From Paenibacillus baekrokdamisoli (GTDB lineage: Bacteria > Bacillota > Bacilli > Paenibacillales > Paenibacillaceae), in NCBI RefSeq assembly GCF_003945345.1, contig NZ_AP019308.1:3658001-3722000 (forward strand): a DNA stretch of 64,000 nucleotides, written 5' to 3'. The notes under the pieces were generated by a model that was given only the letters and a program-made list of their open reading frames with translations, was not told the origin of the DNA and did no database searches. The position numbers and the translations under genes are program-made. Below are positions 19,264-28,095 of this stretch, piece by piece; position 1 is the stretch's first letter; each line of letters begins with the position of its first letter.

Positions 19264-20388
19264 TTACTTAGCTACTTTTTCCTTACTCCCGTGCTCAGCG
19301 GATAGAAGGAACGCATCGATCACCTGCTGAACATGATCAGCATCATCGAACCCCGCTAACTCCTCATGACTGGCATGATCTCCCTTTTCAGCAGCGAATA
19401 CAGCACTTGCCCATTTCCATGCTTCATTCTTCTCCGAGTTCCGATAAGGTCGGAATCGATCCTCCGATGGCTCTGCTGCAAGATCCCAAGGGAGTGCTGT
19501 TGGAAGCTCAATCGGTTGCAAGGTCTCGCCTGCTTTCGCGGTATAAAGTCTATATCCATATCCAGTTGCCGTTAATTGCAAAGCGCCTCCGGTTCCATAT
19601 AATTCGATAGCTATGCTCTGTCCCCCATTACCTTGCGAACGAACCCAGCTCGTCTGGAAGGCAGCATGACCACCTTCTGCAAATTCGACTTGTGCATAGA
19701 TAGAATCGGCTGCTTGATCACGATTCTTTCGTTCCTTGAAATTCACCAATCGGCCCGCTTCCAGACAACGAATAGAAGCAGCTACCGCCGTGATTGGCTC
19801 CTCCAGCACATACTGAGCGAGGTCGATCAGATGAGAACCCAGATCCTGAAGCACGCCGCCTGCACCCGCTTCACTTACAGCTCCGCGCCAGCCCGGTGAA
19901 CCGCCAAGTCCGTAATCACCAGTATATTCAAAGCGACCCTCCAGATATTGACCGATCGCTCCTTCGCGAATGGCCTGTCGCAGATATTGCACGCCCGGGT
20001 GCTCACGTACGGAGAAGTTAACGCTATGCACCAAATTCTTCTCTATTGCAGTTTGTGCCATCTCACTCGACTGTTTACCATCGAGTGCCAAGGGCTTCTC
20101 ACACAGCACATGAATGCCTCTCTTCATCGCTTCCATTGCCAGGGGATAATGAAGGTTATTAGGCGTAATAATGCAGACACCCTCCAGCTTCTCGGTATCC
20201 ATCATTTCAATAGCAGAAGTATACACAGAGGGAATATCGTATTTTCCTGCCATTTTACGCGCGTTTTCCCCATTCTTGCTGCAAATAGCTGCTACACGAA
20301 CATGAGGATGCTTCGTTAATACGGGCAGAAACCATAGATCTGCAAACCAACTAGCTCCAATGATCCCAACATTAATTTTATTCTCCAT
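19264..20388 (-). CDS. Gfo/Idh/MocA family oxidoreductase
   Basis: A 374-residue NAD(P)-dependent sugar dehydrogenase-type protein. The N-terminal Rossmann motif is GIIGASWFADLW and the substrate-site lysine is in CEKPLAL. The C-terminal alpha/beta domain contains the GSHLIDLAQYVL histidine-aspartate segment. It acts on a sugar, inositol or derivative not identifiable here. It follows the SGNH hydrolase gene by 33 bases, so a two-gene operon handling a carbohydrate ester is plausible. Confidence 0.92.
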   Translation of the reverse strand: MENKINVGIIGASWFADLWFLPVLTKHPHVRVAAICSKNGENARKMAGKYDIPSVYTSAIEMMDTEKLEGVCIITPNNLHYPLAMEAMKRGIHVLCEKPLALDGKQSSEMAQTAIEKNLVHSVNFSVREHPGVQYLRQAIREGAIGQYLEGRFEYTGDYGLGGSPGWRGAVSEAGAGGVLQDLGSHLIDLAQYVLEEPITAVAASIRCLEAGRLVNFKERKNRDQAADSIYAQVEFAEGGHAAFQTSWVRSQGNGGQSIAIELYGTGGALQLTATGYGYRLYTAKAGETLQPIELPTALPWDLAAEPSEDRFRPYRNSEKNEAWKWASAVFAAEKGDHASHEELAGFDDADHVQQVIDAFLLSAEHGSKEKVAK

Positions 20389-20421
20389 AGGTCATCACCT
20401 TTCTGAATCGGGATAACTATT

Positions 20422-21519
20422 CTACTGGATAATACCAATGTTCCCTAAGCGGAAATTCGTCCCTTTACAATCCGGGCGGCTGCCGTGTATGACTTCCAGT
20501 TCAAAGTAATGCTTCCCGAACTCCAGCTCATCGCCAAGGAAGCTCATTCGATACCAGCCATCATCTCCGCACCAGTCGGGTCTATCCCGTCTCTCGGTTA
20601 CCCAATCACCACCATCGATCTTGTAGCGGAATTCCGCAGCGTTTTTTCCAAAGTCGAATCCAAGCGTTAAGCCGCGACCCTCGAAAGTAAAAGCTAACTT
20701 AGCTCCAATCGCCGCCGTCTCAAGCACTTGATCAATCCAAATATGATGAAGAAACCGCCTTATCACCCACGGTCCCTCCGTTTGCACCTGATCAAAAGAC
20801 AGATTGGCAGCGAGCTCCCAATGCTTCGGATGCAGGGGTGTGGGTAAAGCGATATCTTGCTGTTCTTGTCCTGTTCCCTTGGCGAGCTTCAGCTCCTTCT
20901 CGAGGAAGGCAATAACACTTTGACCATAACTGAGACTGCCTCGGCTCGTTGGATGAAGACCATCAGGCAGCCATTCTTCCCAGCGCATCCTTCCTTTGCG
21001 AACCTCCTCTAAAGCGTGGAGTCCCATCCAAACAGAACCGATCCCATAATGATCCGCCAGCTCTTCTAGCTCCGCAATCGAATCAGGAACGCCGCCCTCC
21101 TCCATGTCGGGGTACATATCCTGACAAAAGGTATGTACAAGCACGACATCGCGCTGTCCATCTGCAAGAAGCTTGCGCACAAGACCTTCACGCGTGCGTT
21201 TGCGTTTATCTGACACTTCGCCATAATCATTAACCGCATAGTCGATGAAGACCAAATCGCATCCACGGTCGATCAAATCACGCTGAGCGCGAAATACTGC
21301 AAGCTCACTGCCTGTTGCGCCTATTGCTGCATTTTCCACGATAATACGTGTCTGGGGAAAAGTCTCACCAAACCAAGCAATAACCGGCTCCGGCCAGTTA
21401 TGACGAGGCCGTCCATCCGTAATCGACCCACCGATAAATCCAACCGTTATTTGTCCTTCTAACTGCTTGTTCCAGATATGCTGCAGAGGTTTACGATGCT
21501 TCCAAATCGTTTCATTCAT
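20422..21519 (-). CDS. SGNH/GDSL-type hydrolase
   Basis: A 365-residue esterase-type protein. Block I is GFIGGSITDG (nucleophile Ser about residue 32), block III DYAVNDYG, and block V DGLHPTSRG with the catalytic Asp-His. After the catalytic domain a beta-sandwich (roughly 240-365) could bind carbohydrate. No signal peptide, so cytoplasmic. Relatives deacetylate sugars. First gene of a two-gene unit with the Gfo/Idh protein. Confidence 0.88.
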   Translation of the reverse strand: MNETIWKHRKPLQHIWNKQLEGQITVGFIGGSITDGRPRHNWPEPVIAWFGETFPQTRIIVENAAIGATGSELAVFRAQRDLIDRGCDLVFIDYAVNDYGEVSDKRKRTREGLVRKLLADGQRDVVLVHTFCQDMYPDMEEGGVPDSIAELEELADHYGIGSVWMGLHALEEVRKGRMRWEEWLPDGLHPTSRGSLSYGQSVIAFLEKELKLAKGTGQEQQDIALPTPLHPKHWELAANLSFDQVQTEGPWVIRRFLHHIWIDQVLETAAIGAKLAFTFEGRGLTLGFDFGKNAAEFRYKIDGGDWVTERRDRPDWCGDDGWYRMSFLGDELEFGKHYFELEVIHGSRPDCKGTNFRLGNIGIIQ

Positions 21520-21728
21520 AATAGGTAATCCTTTCTAAGGGAAGTTATTGTAGGTATTTATTTATTCTTATTCGCCGTGCAGCTCTATTTTCCTTGGAAA
21601 CGGTTCCATAATTATCTAAGCAGCTTCCACAAAAACTCCGCAACAGCTAATTTCTATGAGACAAAGTGGACGACGCACGCCGACTTCTATATCATACGGA
21701 TTACAACTACCTTTAGGAGGCGCATGAC

Positions 21729-22718
21729 ATGCTTTTTATCAGTAATGAGAATAATCACGATCCATCCATAAATTTGGCACTGGAGGAGTACGCGCTGAGG
21801 CATCTGCCTTTAGAAGAAGAATATCTGCTCTTCTACATCAACGAGCCTTCGATTATAATTGGTAAAAATCAAAATACAGCCGAAGAAGTGAATACGACGT
21901 ATGTCGACGAGCAGGGCATTCATGTCGTACGCCGATTGTCCGGTGGTGGAGCGGTCTATCATGATTTAGGTAATCTAAACTTCAGCTTCCTAACTCGTGA
22001 CGACGGCAAATCCTTTCACAATTTCCGCAAATTTACCGAGCCTGTCGTGGAAGCACTGCGCAAGCTGGGCGTCGAAGCCGAACTATCCGGACGCAATGAT
22101 CTGCAGGTAGGTGAACGTAAAATCTCAGGCAATGCACAGTTTGCCACCAAAGGACGAATGTTCAGCCATGGTACGCTGCTGTTTGATTCCGAGGTTGATT
22201 CCATCGTCTCTGCTCTTAACGTCAACCCTGCTAAATTTGAATCGAAGGCGACAAAGTCCGTACGAAGCCGAGTTGCTAATATTGTTGAATTTCTTAAAGA
22301 ACCCCTGACAATGGAGCAGTTCCGGCAGTTCCTGCTGGAGTCCATCTTCGGAGGGAATACGACCATTCCCGAATATAAATTAACCGAAGCAGACTGGACC
22401 GCTGTTCACCAGCTAGCAGATGAACGCTATCGAAGCTGGGATTGGAACTATGGACGATCCCCTGCCTTTAACGTACGTCAGGTCAAACGACTTGCAGCAG
22501 GAACCTTTGATGTCCGGTTGAATGTCATAGATGGGATAATCGCTGAAGCGGTCGTCTTCGGGGATTTCTTCGGAACGGGTGAGGTATCCGAAGTCACAGA
22601 TAAGCTCAAAGGGGTCAGATATGACCTTGCATCTGTGGGTACGGCACTGTCAGAAGTGGATCTGCGCCTCTATTTCGGACCTGTTGACCGAGCAGAGTGG
22701 CTGGCGTTGTTGTTCTAA
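21729..22718 (+). CDS. lplJ: Lipoate-protein ligase
   Basis: A 329-residue LplA/LplJ-type enzyme that adenylates free lipoate and attaches it to E2 or GcvH lysines. The signature RRLSGGGAVYHDLGNLNFSF and the lysine loop ERKISGNAQ are present, as is the C-terminal accessory domain. AGGAGG lies 8 bases before the ATG. It is monocistronic. Symbol by homology with the Bacillus enzyme. Confidence 0.92.
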   Translation: MLFISNENNHDPSINLALEEYALRHLPLEEEYLLFYINEPSIIIGKNQNTAEEVNTTYVDEQGIHVVRRLSGGGAVYHDLGNLNFSFLTRDDGKSFHNFRKFTEPVVEALRKLGVEAELSGRNDLQVGERKISGNAQFATKGRMFSHGTLLFDSEVDSIVSALNVNPAKFESKATKSVRSRVANIVEFLKEPLTMEQFRQFLLESIFGGNTTIPEYKLTEADWTAVHQLADERYRSWDWNYGRSPAFNVRQVKRLAAGTFDVRLNVIDGIIAEAVVFGDFFGTGEVSEVTDKLKGVRYDLASVGTALSEVDLRLYFGPVDRAEWLALLF

Positions 22719-22747
22719 GCAAGCTGCTGCTTTCCATGATTTCAAGC

Positions 22748-22794
22748 AAAAGGGGAATTCGAAAACAGCTAATGCTGCTTTTGAATTCCCCTTT
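22748..22794. terminator. Bidirectional terminator between lplJ and the TPM gene
   Basis: A long hairpin: AAAGGGGAATTC pairs perfectly with GAATTCCCCTTT, and the inner arms GAAAACAGC / GCTGCTTTT extend it. It serves two convergent genes. Confidence 0.85.
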
Positions 22795-22802
22795 ACAACT
22801 TC

Positions 22803-23612
22803 TTATCGGCTTGCGCCACCACCACCGCTGGATCCACCGCCGCCACGGCCGCCGCCAAATCCTCCTCCACCAGAAGAGCCCCCGCGTCGACCAACCATAT
22901 TAAGCACAGCGAAAGTGAATGCGCCTCCTGTCAGCTTGAAATCTAGGAAAAACAGGAGAACAACGATGAGGCCAATACCAATTTTCATATAGCCAGGCAG
23001 GGAGCTAAACCAGCCGCCTCCCTCTCCTTGAACCGAGGCTATATCTCCGCTGCCCTCTGGCATTTCCGAGGCGTTAATGCCATACTCTGCCGCAGCTTCG
23101 CGAATAATAGCGCTTTGCGTCTGAATGAATGCCTCATCCAATTGCCCAGCCTGCATATTAGGAACAAAAAACTGATCCAAGATCGCGCCCGCCTTACTAT
23201 CGGTTATTCGACCTTCGAGCCCATATCCGACCTCGATACGAACATGAGGTTCATCACCTGCCACATACAGAAGAAGAACACCATCATTGCGCTCCTTGCC
23301 CCCGAGTCCCATCTGGCGGAGACGATCCACCGCGTAGTTCTCCAAAGACTTATTCCCAAGATCCGCTGCTTTCACGGCCACGATACCTACTTGGGCCGTT
23401 CCCGTCCGATCATGAAGCCATACGGCATGACTGTACAGCTGCTGCGCCGTTTCCGGCAAAATCACACCTGCATCGTCTTGAACATACACACCATAGGGTG
23501 ATTCAGCAGCCTCAACTGTGCTTCCCATACCAATAATCCCAAGCAGAAGAACAAGCAAGCAAAGAAAGCCAGCTGGTAACCGCCTTATTCGCAACTCCCC
23601 GATGGCAGACAT
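22803..23612 (-). CDS. TPM domain membrane protein (YgcG family)
   Basis: A 269-residue protein with a signal peptide (residues ~10-35), an extracellular TPM domain (~40-165, containing YVQDDAGVLP-like YVQDDAGVILPETAQQLYS), one membrane helix (~212-232) and a glycine/serine-rich tail ending GGGGSSGGGGASR. Its ATG overlaps the lemA stop by one base (TGATG), pointing to translational coupling. The LemA-TPM pairing is widespread; the role is membrane related but not defined. Confidence 0.9.
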   Translation of the reverse strand: MSAIGELRIRRLPAGFLCLLVLLLGIIGMGSTVEAAESPYGVYVQDDAGVILPETAQQLYSHAVWLHDRTGTAQVGIVAVKAADLGNKSLENYAVDRLRQMGLGGKERNDGVLLLYVAGDEPHVRIEVGYGLEGRITDSKAGAILDQFFVPNMQAGQLDEAFIQTQSAIIREAAAEYGINASEMPEGSGDIASVQGEGGGWFSSLPGYMKIGIGLIVVLLFFLDFKLTGGAFTFAVLNMVGRRGGSSGGGGFGGGRGGGGSSGGGGASR

Positions 23613-24175
23613 CAGAATTTCACTTCAGGCACCGTATCCGCGCCTTCCTTAGCTTTGAAGAACTCTTTCTTCTCAAATCCAAACATGGAAGCGAATATCG
23701 ATGCAGGAAACTTCCGAATCTTCGTATTGTAGCTGGTTACCGCTTCATTATAATCTCTGCGTGCTACCGATATCCGGTTTTCTGTCCCCTCTAAGTTATC
23801 CGTTAGCGTTTTGAACTGGGCGTCCGCCTTCAAGTTGGGATAATTCTCTACCACTACAAGCAATCTAGATAGAGCCCCTGTCAGTTGTTGGTCCGCATCT
23901 GCTTTTTCTTGCGGAGTTCCTGCAGCATTCAGCTGTGCTCTCGCTTTCGTAATGTTTGCAATAACTTCCTTCTCATGAGCCGCATAGCCTTTGACCGTAC
24001 TTACGAGATTGGGTATGAGATCAGCCCGGCGTTGTAGATCGACATCGATCTGCGACAGCTTATTTTCTACTGCTGTCTCGGAAGAGACAAGTCCATTATA
24101 GGAACCTACTCCGGACAAAATAAGAATAAGCACGATAACCCCGATAACCACTCCAATAATTGTTGAACGTTTCAT
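23612..24175 (-). CDS. lemA: LemA family protein
   Basis: 187 residues: an N-terminal membrane anchor (IGVVIGVIVLILILSGVGSY) and an extracytoplasmic four-helix LemA domain with the conserved QRRADLIPNLVSTVKGYAAHE segment and ARRDYNEAVTSYNTKIRKFP. First gene of the LemA-TPM unit. Confidence 0.93.
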   Translation of the reverse strand: MKRSTIIGVVIGVIVLILILSGVGSYNGLVSSETAVENKLSQIDVDLQRRADLIPNLVSTVKGYAAHEKEVIANITKARAQLNAAGTPQEKADADQQLTGALSRLLVVVENYPNLKADAQFKTLTDNLEGTENRISVARRDYNEAVTSYNTKIRKFPASIFASMFGFEKKEFFKAKEGADTVPEVKF

Positions 24176-24338
24176 ACGAACCCCCCCATTTCAATCTTAT
24201 ATATCATTTATACCTATTATATACATAAGAGAAAGAAGTGAAAACATTTCACCCCATTCTCATCGACCTTTAACAAGACAACCCTTCCCCAATGATATAC
24301 ACTAGAACTAACTTCTATTCCAGATTGGAGAGAATTCA

Positions 24339-24566
24339 ATGACTGAACACCAGAGTAATGTGACGTCGTTAACAGCATTGAGAACCTGGAAGGCAATTCC
24401 CCAGTCTCTCAGAGATAAGTTGGTCCGCAACGTCTTCTGCGGCAAGTGCAAGGGTGCTGTAGAAATCGTTGATTTCAACATTCAGCAAGATAAGAACAGT
24501 CTCATTCTTCGCGGCAAGTGCCGTATCTGCAGCGGACCTGTCGCCCGTGTCGTAGAAAACGAATAA
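24339..24566 (+). CDS. Small CxxC zinc-ribbon-like protein
   Basis: 75 residues with two CxxC pairs (FCGKCKG and CRICSG) about 30 residues apart, the spacing of a zinc ribbon. No other domain is present. A ribosome binding site (GGAGAG) precedes the ATG and a strong terminator follows, so it is a real gene. Similar small proteins occur in other Paenibacillus; function unknown. Confidence 0.8.
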   Translation: MTEHQSNVTSLTALRTWKAIPQSLRDKLVRNVFCGKCKGAVEIVDFNIQQDKNSLILRGKCRICSGPVARVVENE

Positions 24567-24582
24567 AGCACATTCGTTATAG

Positions 24583-24628
24583 AAAGGCTTTCTCTAAGAT
24601 CTGAAAAGATCCGAGGGAAAGCCTTTTT
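24583..24628 (+). terminator. Terminator of the small CxxC gene
   Basis: Stem AAAGGCTTTCTC pairs with GAGGGAAAGCCTTT, followed by TTTTTG. It is 16 bases after the stop codon. Confidence 0.85.
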
Positions 24629-24752
24629 GCTGTAATTAATCAATCAACAACCAGCGGACAGTCGGACATTTCCACACAATCAATTTCCTGCGGTTTCAAA
24701 GTGCTAGGAGCCGATCGGATAAAGCGCGGGTATTTCTAGATTTTTCAGCGCC

Positions 24753-24820
24753 TTGTAAAGAACTCAAATTTGAGTATAATGACAATAGGTAATCAAATTT
24801 GAGTATGTACTCGATTTGTT
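24753..24820 (+). promoter_or_regulatory. Promoter with palindromic operators for the MFS-PadR operon
   Basis: A -35 box TTGTAA (24753-24758) and -10 box TATAAT (24775-24780) are 16 bases apart. The spacer is filled by the perfect palindrome ACTCAAATTTGAGT (24762-24775). A second, TCAAATTTGAGT (24793-24804), and a third degenerate copy, ACTCGATTTGTT (24809-24820), follow before the start. A repressor bound here would block polymerase directly; the PadR protein encoded in the operon is the obvious candidate (inference). Confidence 0.75.
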
Positions 24821-24839
24821 AATGAAAGGAAGTTGAAAA

Positions 24840-26426
24840 GTGGACGCAAATAGAAGTAATGTGAAGTTGGTTATTGCCGGACTGCTGCTTGGTCTATTCA
24901 TGGCCGCACTCGATCAGACCATCGTATCGACCGCCATGACCAAAATCATCCAGCAATTGGGAGGGCTTGATAAATTCGTTTGGGTTTATTCCGCGTACAT
25001 GATCGCAATGGTTGTATCGACTCCGATCTTCGGCAAGCTATCCGATATGTATGGTCGAAAACGGTTCTTCCTAGCAGGCTTAATTCTATTCATGCTGGGC
25101 TCTATTCTATGTGGAACCGCTCAGAACATGGAGCAGTTAATTATTTATCGTGCCATTCAAGGTATCGGTGGCGGTGCTCTGATGCCAATCGTTTTCACGA
25201 TCATCTTCGATCTATTCCCAGCGGAGAAGCGGGGCAAAATGATGGGACTCTTCGGAGCCGTATTCGGTGTATCCAGCGTGTTCGGTCCTATTATGGGCGG
25301 TCTAATAACAGATAACATTAGCTGGCGCTGGATATTTTATATCAATGTCCCGATTGGGATTTTGTCCGTATTCTTCATTGCCAAAGCCTATCACGAGTCC
25401 AAAAACACTCGGAAACAAAGCATCGACTGGGCGGGTGCGATTCTACTTACCGCTGCCATTCTGTGTTTAATGTTCGGCTTGGAGCTTGGAGGGTCAGATG
25501 GCTGGGCATGGGGATCAGTCAAAACAATCTCGCTCTTCGTTGCATCCGGCGCTCTGTTAATTATCTTCCTGCTTGTTGAACGGGCCGTAAAGGATCCTAT
25601 TATTCAGCTTAGCCTATTCAAGAAACGTCTATTCACCAGCAGCATGATGATCAGCCTTCTCTATGGTGGTGTTATGATCTCTGCAGCGACTTACATTCCG
25701 ATCTTCATCCAAGGTGTCTTCCACAAGACAGCTACAGAAACGAGCTCTGTACTGACACCGATGATGTTAGGCGTTGTGCTCAGCAGCCAAGTCGGGGGAC
25801 GAATTGCCAATAAGTTTAGATTTCGTGATGTTATGATCGTGTCCGCTCTAACTTTATTAATCGGAATTACTTTACTTGGTTTCGCCATGGATACAACAAC
25901 CAGTCGTTTGATCATCACGCTTTATATGGTTATCGTCGGTCTTGGTATGGGTGTATCCTTCTCCTTGCTTAACATCTCCACACTGAATTCCGTACCGCCG
26001 CAATATAAAGGATCGGCTTCATCTCTGATCACTTTCTTCCGCACCATCGGTTCAGCTCTTGGGGTTACAGTCTTCGGAGCGCTGCAGAAATCAGAATTTC
26101 AAGCGGGGGTAAAGGAAATCTCTGCGATTACTCCAGCAATGGCCGCTAAAATCAAGGGAGGGCAAGCACTACTTGATCCGACCGTTCAAGCGAAAATGGG
26201 CATGTCTCCCGATATCGTCAATAGTTTGCTTTCCAAGCTTGCAGATTCCATCATCTATATCTTCCAATGGTCAGTTCTCCTGCCTGTTCTAGCCATTGTG
26301 TTCGCGATTTTGATGGGTCGTGCCCGTTATGAAGTAGCAAAGCAGGGAAGTCATGGAGCTCCGGATAAACAGGGTCCTCAGGCTGAAGGAACGAGTAAGC
26401 CAAAACCATCCTACCGAGGAGGTTAA
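24840..26426 (+). CDS. MFS multidrug transporter, DHA2 family (14 helices)
   Basis: A 528-residue proton-driven efflux protein of the EmrB/QacA type. Motif D1 is LDQTIVSTAMTKI, motif A GKLSDMYGRKR and motif C around GPIMGGLI. The start is a GTG at 24840 with GAAAGGA upstream. It is transcribed with the padR-like gene 6 bases downstream. A repressor-autoregulated drug-efflux operon is the likely role; drug range unknown. Confidence 0.93.
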   Translation: MDANRSNVKLVIAGLLLGLFMAALDQTIVSTAMTKIIQQLGGLDKFVWVYSAYMIAMVVSTPIFGKLSDMYGRKRFFLAGLILFMLGSILCGTAQNMEQLIIYRAIQGIGGGALMPIVFTIIFDLFPAEKRGKMMGLFGAVFGVSSVFGPIMGGLITDNISWRWIFYINVPIGILSVFFIAKAYHESKNTRKQSIDWAGAILLTAAILCLMFGLELGGSDGWAWGSVKTISLFVASGALLIIFLLVERAVKDPIIQLSLFKKRLFTSSMMISLLYGGVMISAATYIPIFIQGVFHKTATETSSVLTPMMLGVVLSSQVGGRIANKFRFRDVMIVSALTLLIGITLLGFAMDTTTSRLIITLYMVIVGLGMGVSFSLLNISTLNSVPPQYKGSASSLITFFRTIGSALGVTVFGALQKSEFQAGVKEISAITPAMAAKIKGGQALLDPTVQAKMGMSPDIVNSLLSKLADSIIYIFQWSVLLPVLAIVFAILMGRARYEVAKQGSHGAPDKQGPQAEGTSKPKPSYRGG

Positions 26427-26432
26427 GCTTCC

Positions 26433-27041
26433 ATGTCAATGAAGCTGATGATTTTGGGTCTATTAATGGAATCTGAACGTCATCCTTACGAAATACGTCA
26501 GACCATCAAAATGCGGAATTGGAGTGAATGCTTCAAGCTAAGAGATGGTTCCTTGTATTATGCTGTCGACCAGCTTCGTGAAGATAGCTTGATCGAAGCG
26601 GCGGAAGTGGTTTCCGTCCCCGGCGACAATCGTCCCGACAAAACCATTTACAGAGTCACGGATAAAGGGAGAGCGGCTTTTAACGAGCTTCTGTATGCCC
26701 AATTCAAACAAATCTCTTACCCCCAGCACCCTTTGTTCTTGGCCATGCCATTCGTCCGTCATAGTGATCCGGATAAGGCCATTGCTTTAATTGAAGAGCA
26801 GCTAGAAGCATCTGAATCCCGAATTCAGAGAATGAAGGCTGTTCTTGAGATCAAGGAAGCTTTCCTGCCTAGAGGCTCTGCGATGATGATTCGCGGCTTC
26901 ATCCAATTCAGTGAGACTGAGCGGTTATGGCTGACAGATGTGCTCACCGAGGCCAGAACAGGCAGCCTCTTCGCTGGCCCTAAATGGACATTAGAAGAGA
27001 TTGAGGCTTATTTGAAGACTCAGCCTCCACAAGAGAAATAA
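26433..27041 (+). CDS. PadR-family transcriptional regulator
   Basis: 202 residues with the PadR winged helix at the N-terminus (MILGLLMESERHPYEIRQTI, DGSLYYAVDQLREDSLIE, IYRVTDKGR) and a helical C-terminal dimerisation domain as in the long PadR group. AGGAGG lies before the ATG, inside the end of the transporter gene. Location and the palindromes in the operon promoter suggest it is the local repressor. Confidence 0.92.
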   Translation: MSMKLMILGLLMESERHPYEIRQTIKMRNWSECFKLRDGSLYYAVDQLREDSLIEAAEVVSVPGDNRPDKTIYRVTDKGRAAFNELLYAQFKQISYPQHPLFLAMPFVRHSDPDKAIALIEEQLEASESRIQRMKAVLEIKEAFLPRGSAMMIRGFIQFSETERLWLTDVLTEARTGSLFAGPKWTLEEIEAYLKTQPPQEK

Positions 27042-27098
27042 GAATAGGGCGATTTCAAAGGTTAAGTGCCTTTGAGATCGCCCTATTCGTTTTCTTTC
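27042..27098 (+). terminator. Terminator of the MFS-PadR operon
   Basis: Perfect 12-bp stem GAATAGGGCGAT / ATCGCCCTATTC followed by GTTTTCTTTC, directly after the padR stop codon. Confidence 0.88.
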
Positions 27099-27220
27099 GT
27101 ATACAACTTTATCGAAAATGAACCAAAGTTCCATTGCCTAGGGCAGCAAGGAATATTCAAATACTACGTCGAATAAGAGAAACACACTAATCGAGATATG
27201 GTTATGTTAAAGGAGTACAT

Positions 27221-27832
27221 ATGAATAATGTAGCTAATGAAGAAAAGTATCTTCAACTCCGCGAACAACAATCATTTTATTTTCAAGAACATTTTAAATC
27301 CGACAAAACAGAAACCTATATCTCGCCTTCTTTGAAATTCACATTAACGGTTGAGCACTTTTATTATAGTGAGGGAATAGTCGGCAAAAATTACACACGG
27401 GGCACAGTTACTAATAATGTGGATGAAAGTAAAATCATCATCGACCGAAACTATAGTCATTTTCTTTTTAAATGGGTTACTCAAGGGGAGCATGAGTACC
27501 TTCTTTGTGGGCAGGATTATCAAGGATACACGATGGTTGATTTATCAAACAACGAAATTATAGATTTTGTCCCCGAAGAAGCCTATGAAGGGGACGGCTT
27601 TTGTTGGGCTGCCATTTATAATTATAATACCCACAATATATTAGTGGTGGAAGGATGCTTTTGGGCTGCTGAATATGAAATTGTTTTTTATGATTTCTCG
27701 GAACCATTAAAGCTTCCATATAAAGAGATAATGAGAATTACCCCCTATGAGAAAGTAGTCGGCTGGGCTGAAGCAGGTTATTTTGAATACCTCGATGAGA
27801 ACCTCAATTTAATAAAAGCAAAGGTACTTTGA
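27221..27832 (+). CDS. Hypothetical protein
   Basis: 203 residues that I do not recognise; no signal peptide or membrane helix. It is rich in aromatic and acidic residues, with CGQDYQGYTMVDLSNNEI and VVEGCFWAAEYEIVFYDFSE. AAAGGAG lies 7 bases before the ATG. The gene looks more A+T-rich than its neighbours and is followed by a hairpin-rich region, so it may be acquired; its compact acidic look recalls immunity-type proteins, but that is a guess. Confidence 0.7.
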   Translation: MNNVANEEKYLQLREQQSFYFQEHFKSDKTETYISPSLKFTLTVEHFYYSEGIVGKNYTRGTVTNNVDESKIIIDRNYSHFLFKWVTQGEHEYLLCGQDYQGYTMVDLSNNEIIDFVPEEAYEGDGFCWAAIYNYNTHNILVVEGCFWAAEYEIVFYDFSEPLKLPYKEIMRITPYEKVVGWAEAGYFEYLDENLNLIKAKVL

Positions 27833-27883
27833 GAACAACATCAGTTGTTCTTGAACGAAGAACATCAACAATTTTAAAAAATC

Positions 27884-28095
27884 GGCTCTAAACTATAATC
27901 AGTGCTTGCCATCACGAAGTACCCAGCGGAGCGGACGGAATCGTTCTGAAGAAGCGATAGCGTTCGCCTTTGTCTCCGAATTTCTACCTTTAAGGAATAT
28001 AATCAAGAAATAGGGAGACAACAGCGATCGTAAGAATGATCCGTCCGCGCAGCGGGCTTCTACGCACAATGATTCGAATTTTTAAAATTAGAGCC
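27884..28095. repeat. MITE-like long imperfect palindrome
   Basis: The 212-base stretch begins GGCTCTAA and ends TTAGAGCC. Inside, arms with CGGACGGAATCGTTCT and AAGAATGATCCGTCCG, then TGTCTCC/GGAGACA and ATTTCT/AGAAAT, fold into one long imperfect hairpin. No reading frame. It ends exactly at the stop codon of the isomerase gene. No clear target-site duplication was seen. Confidence 0.65.
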
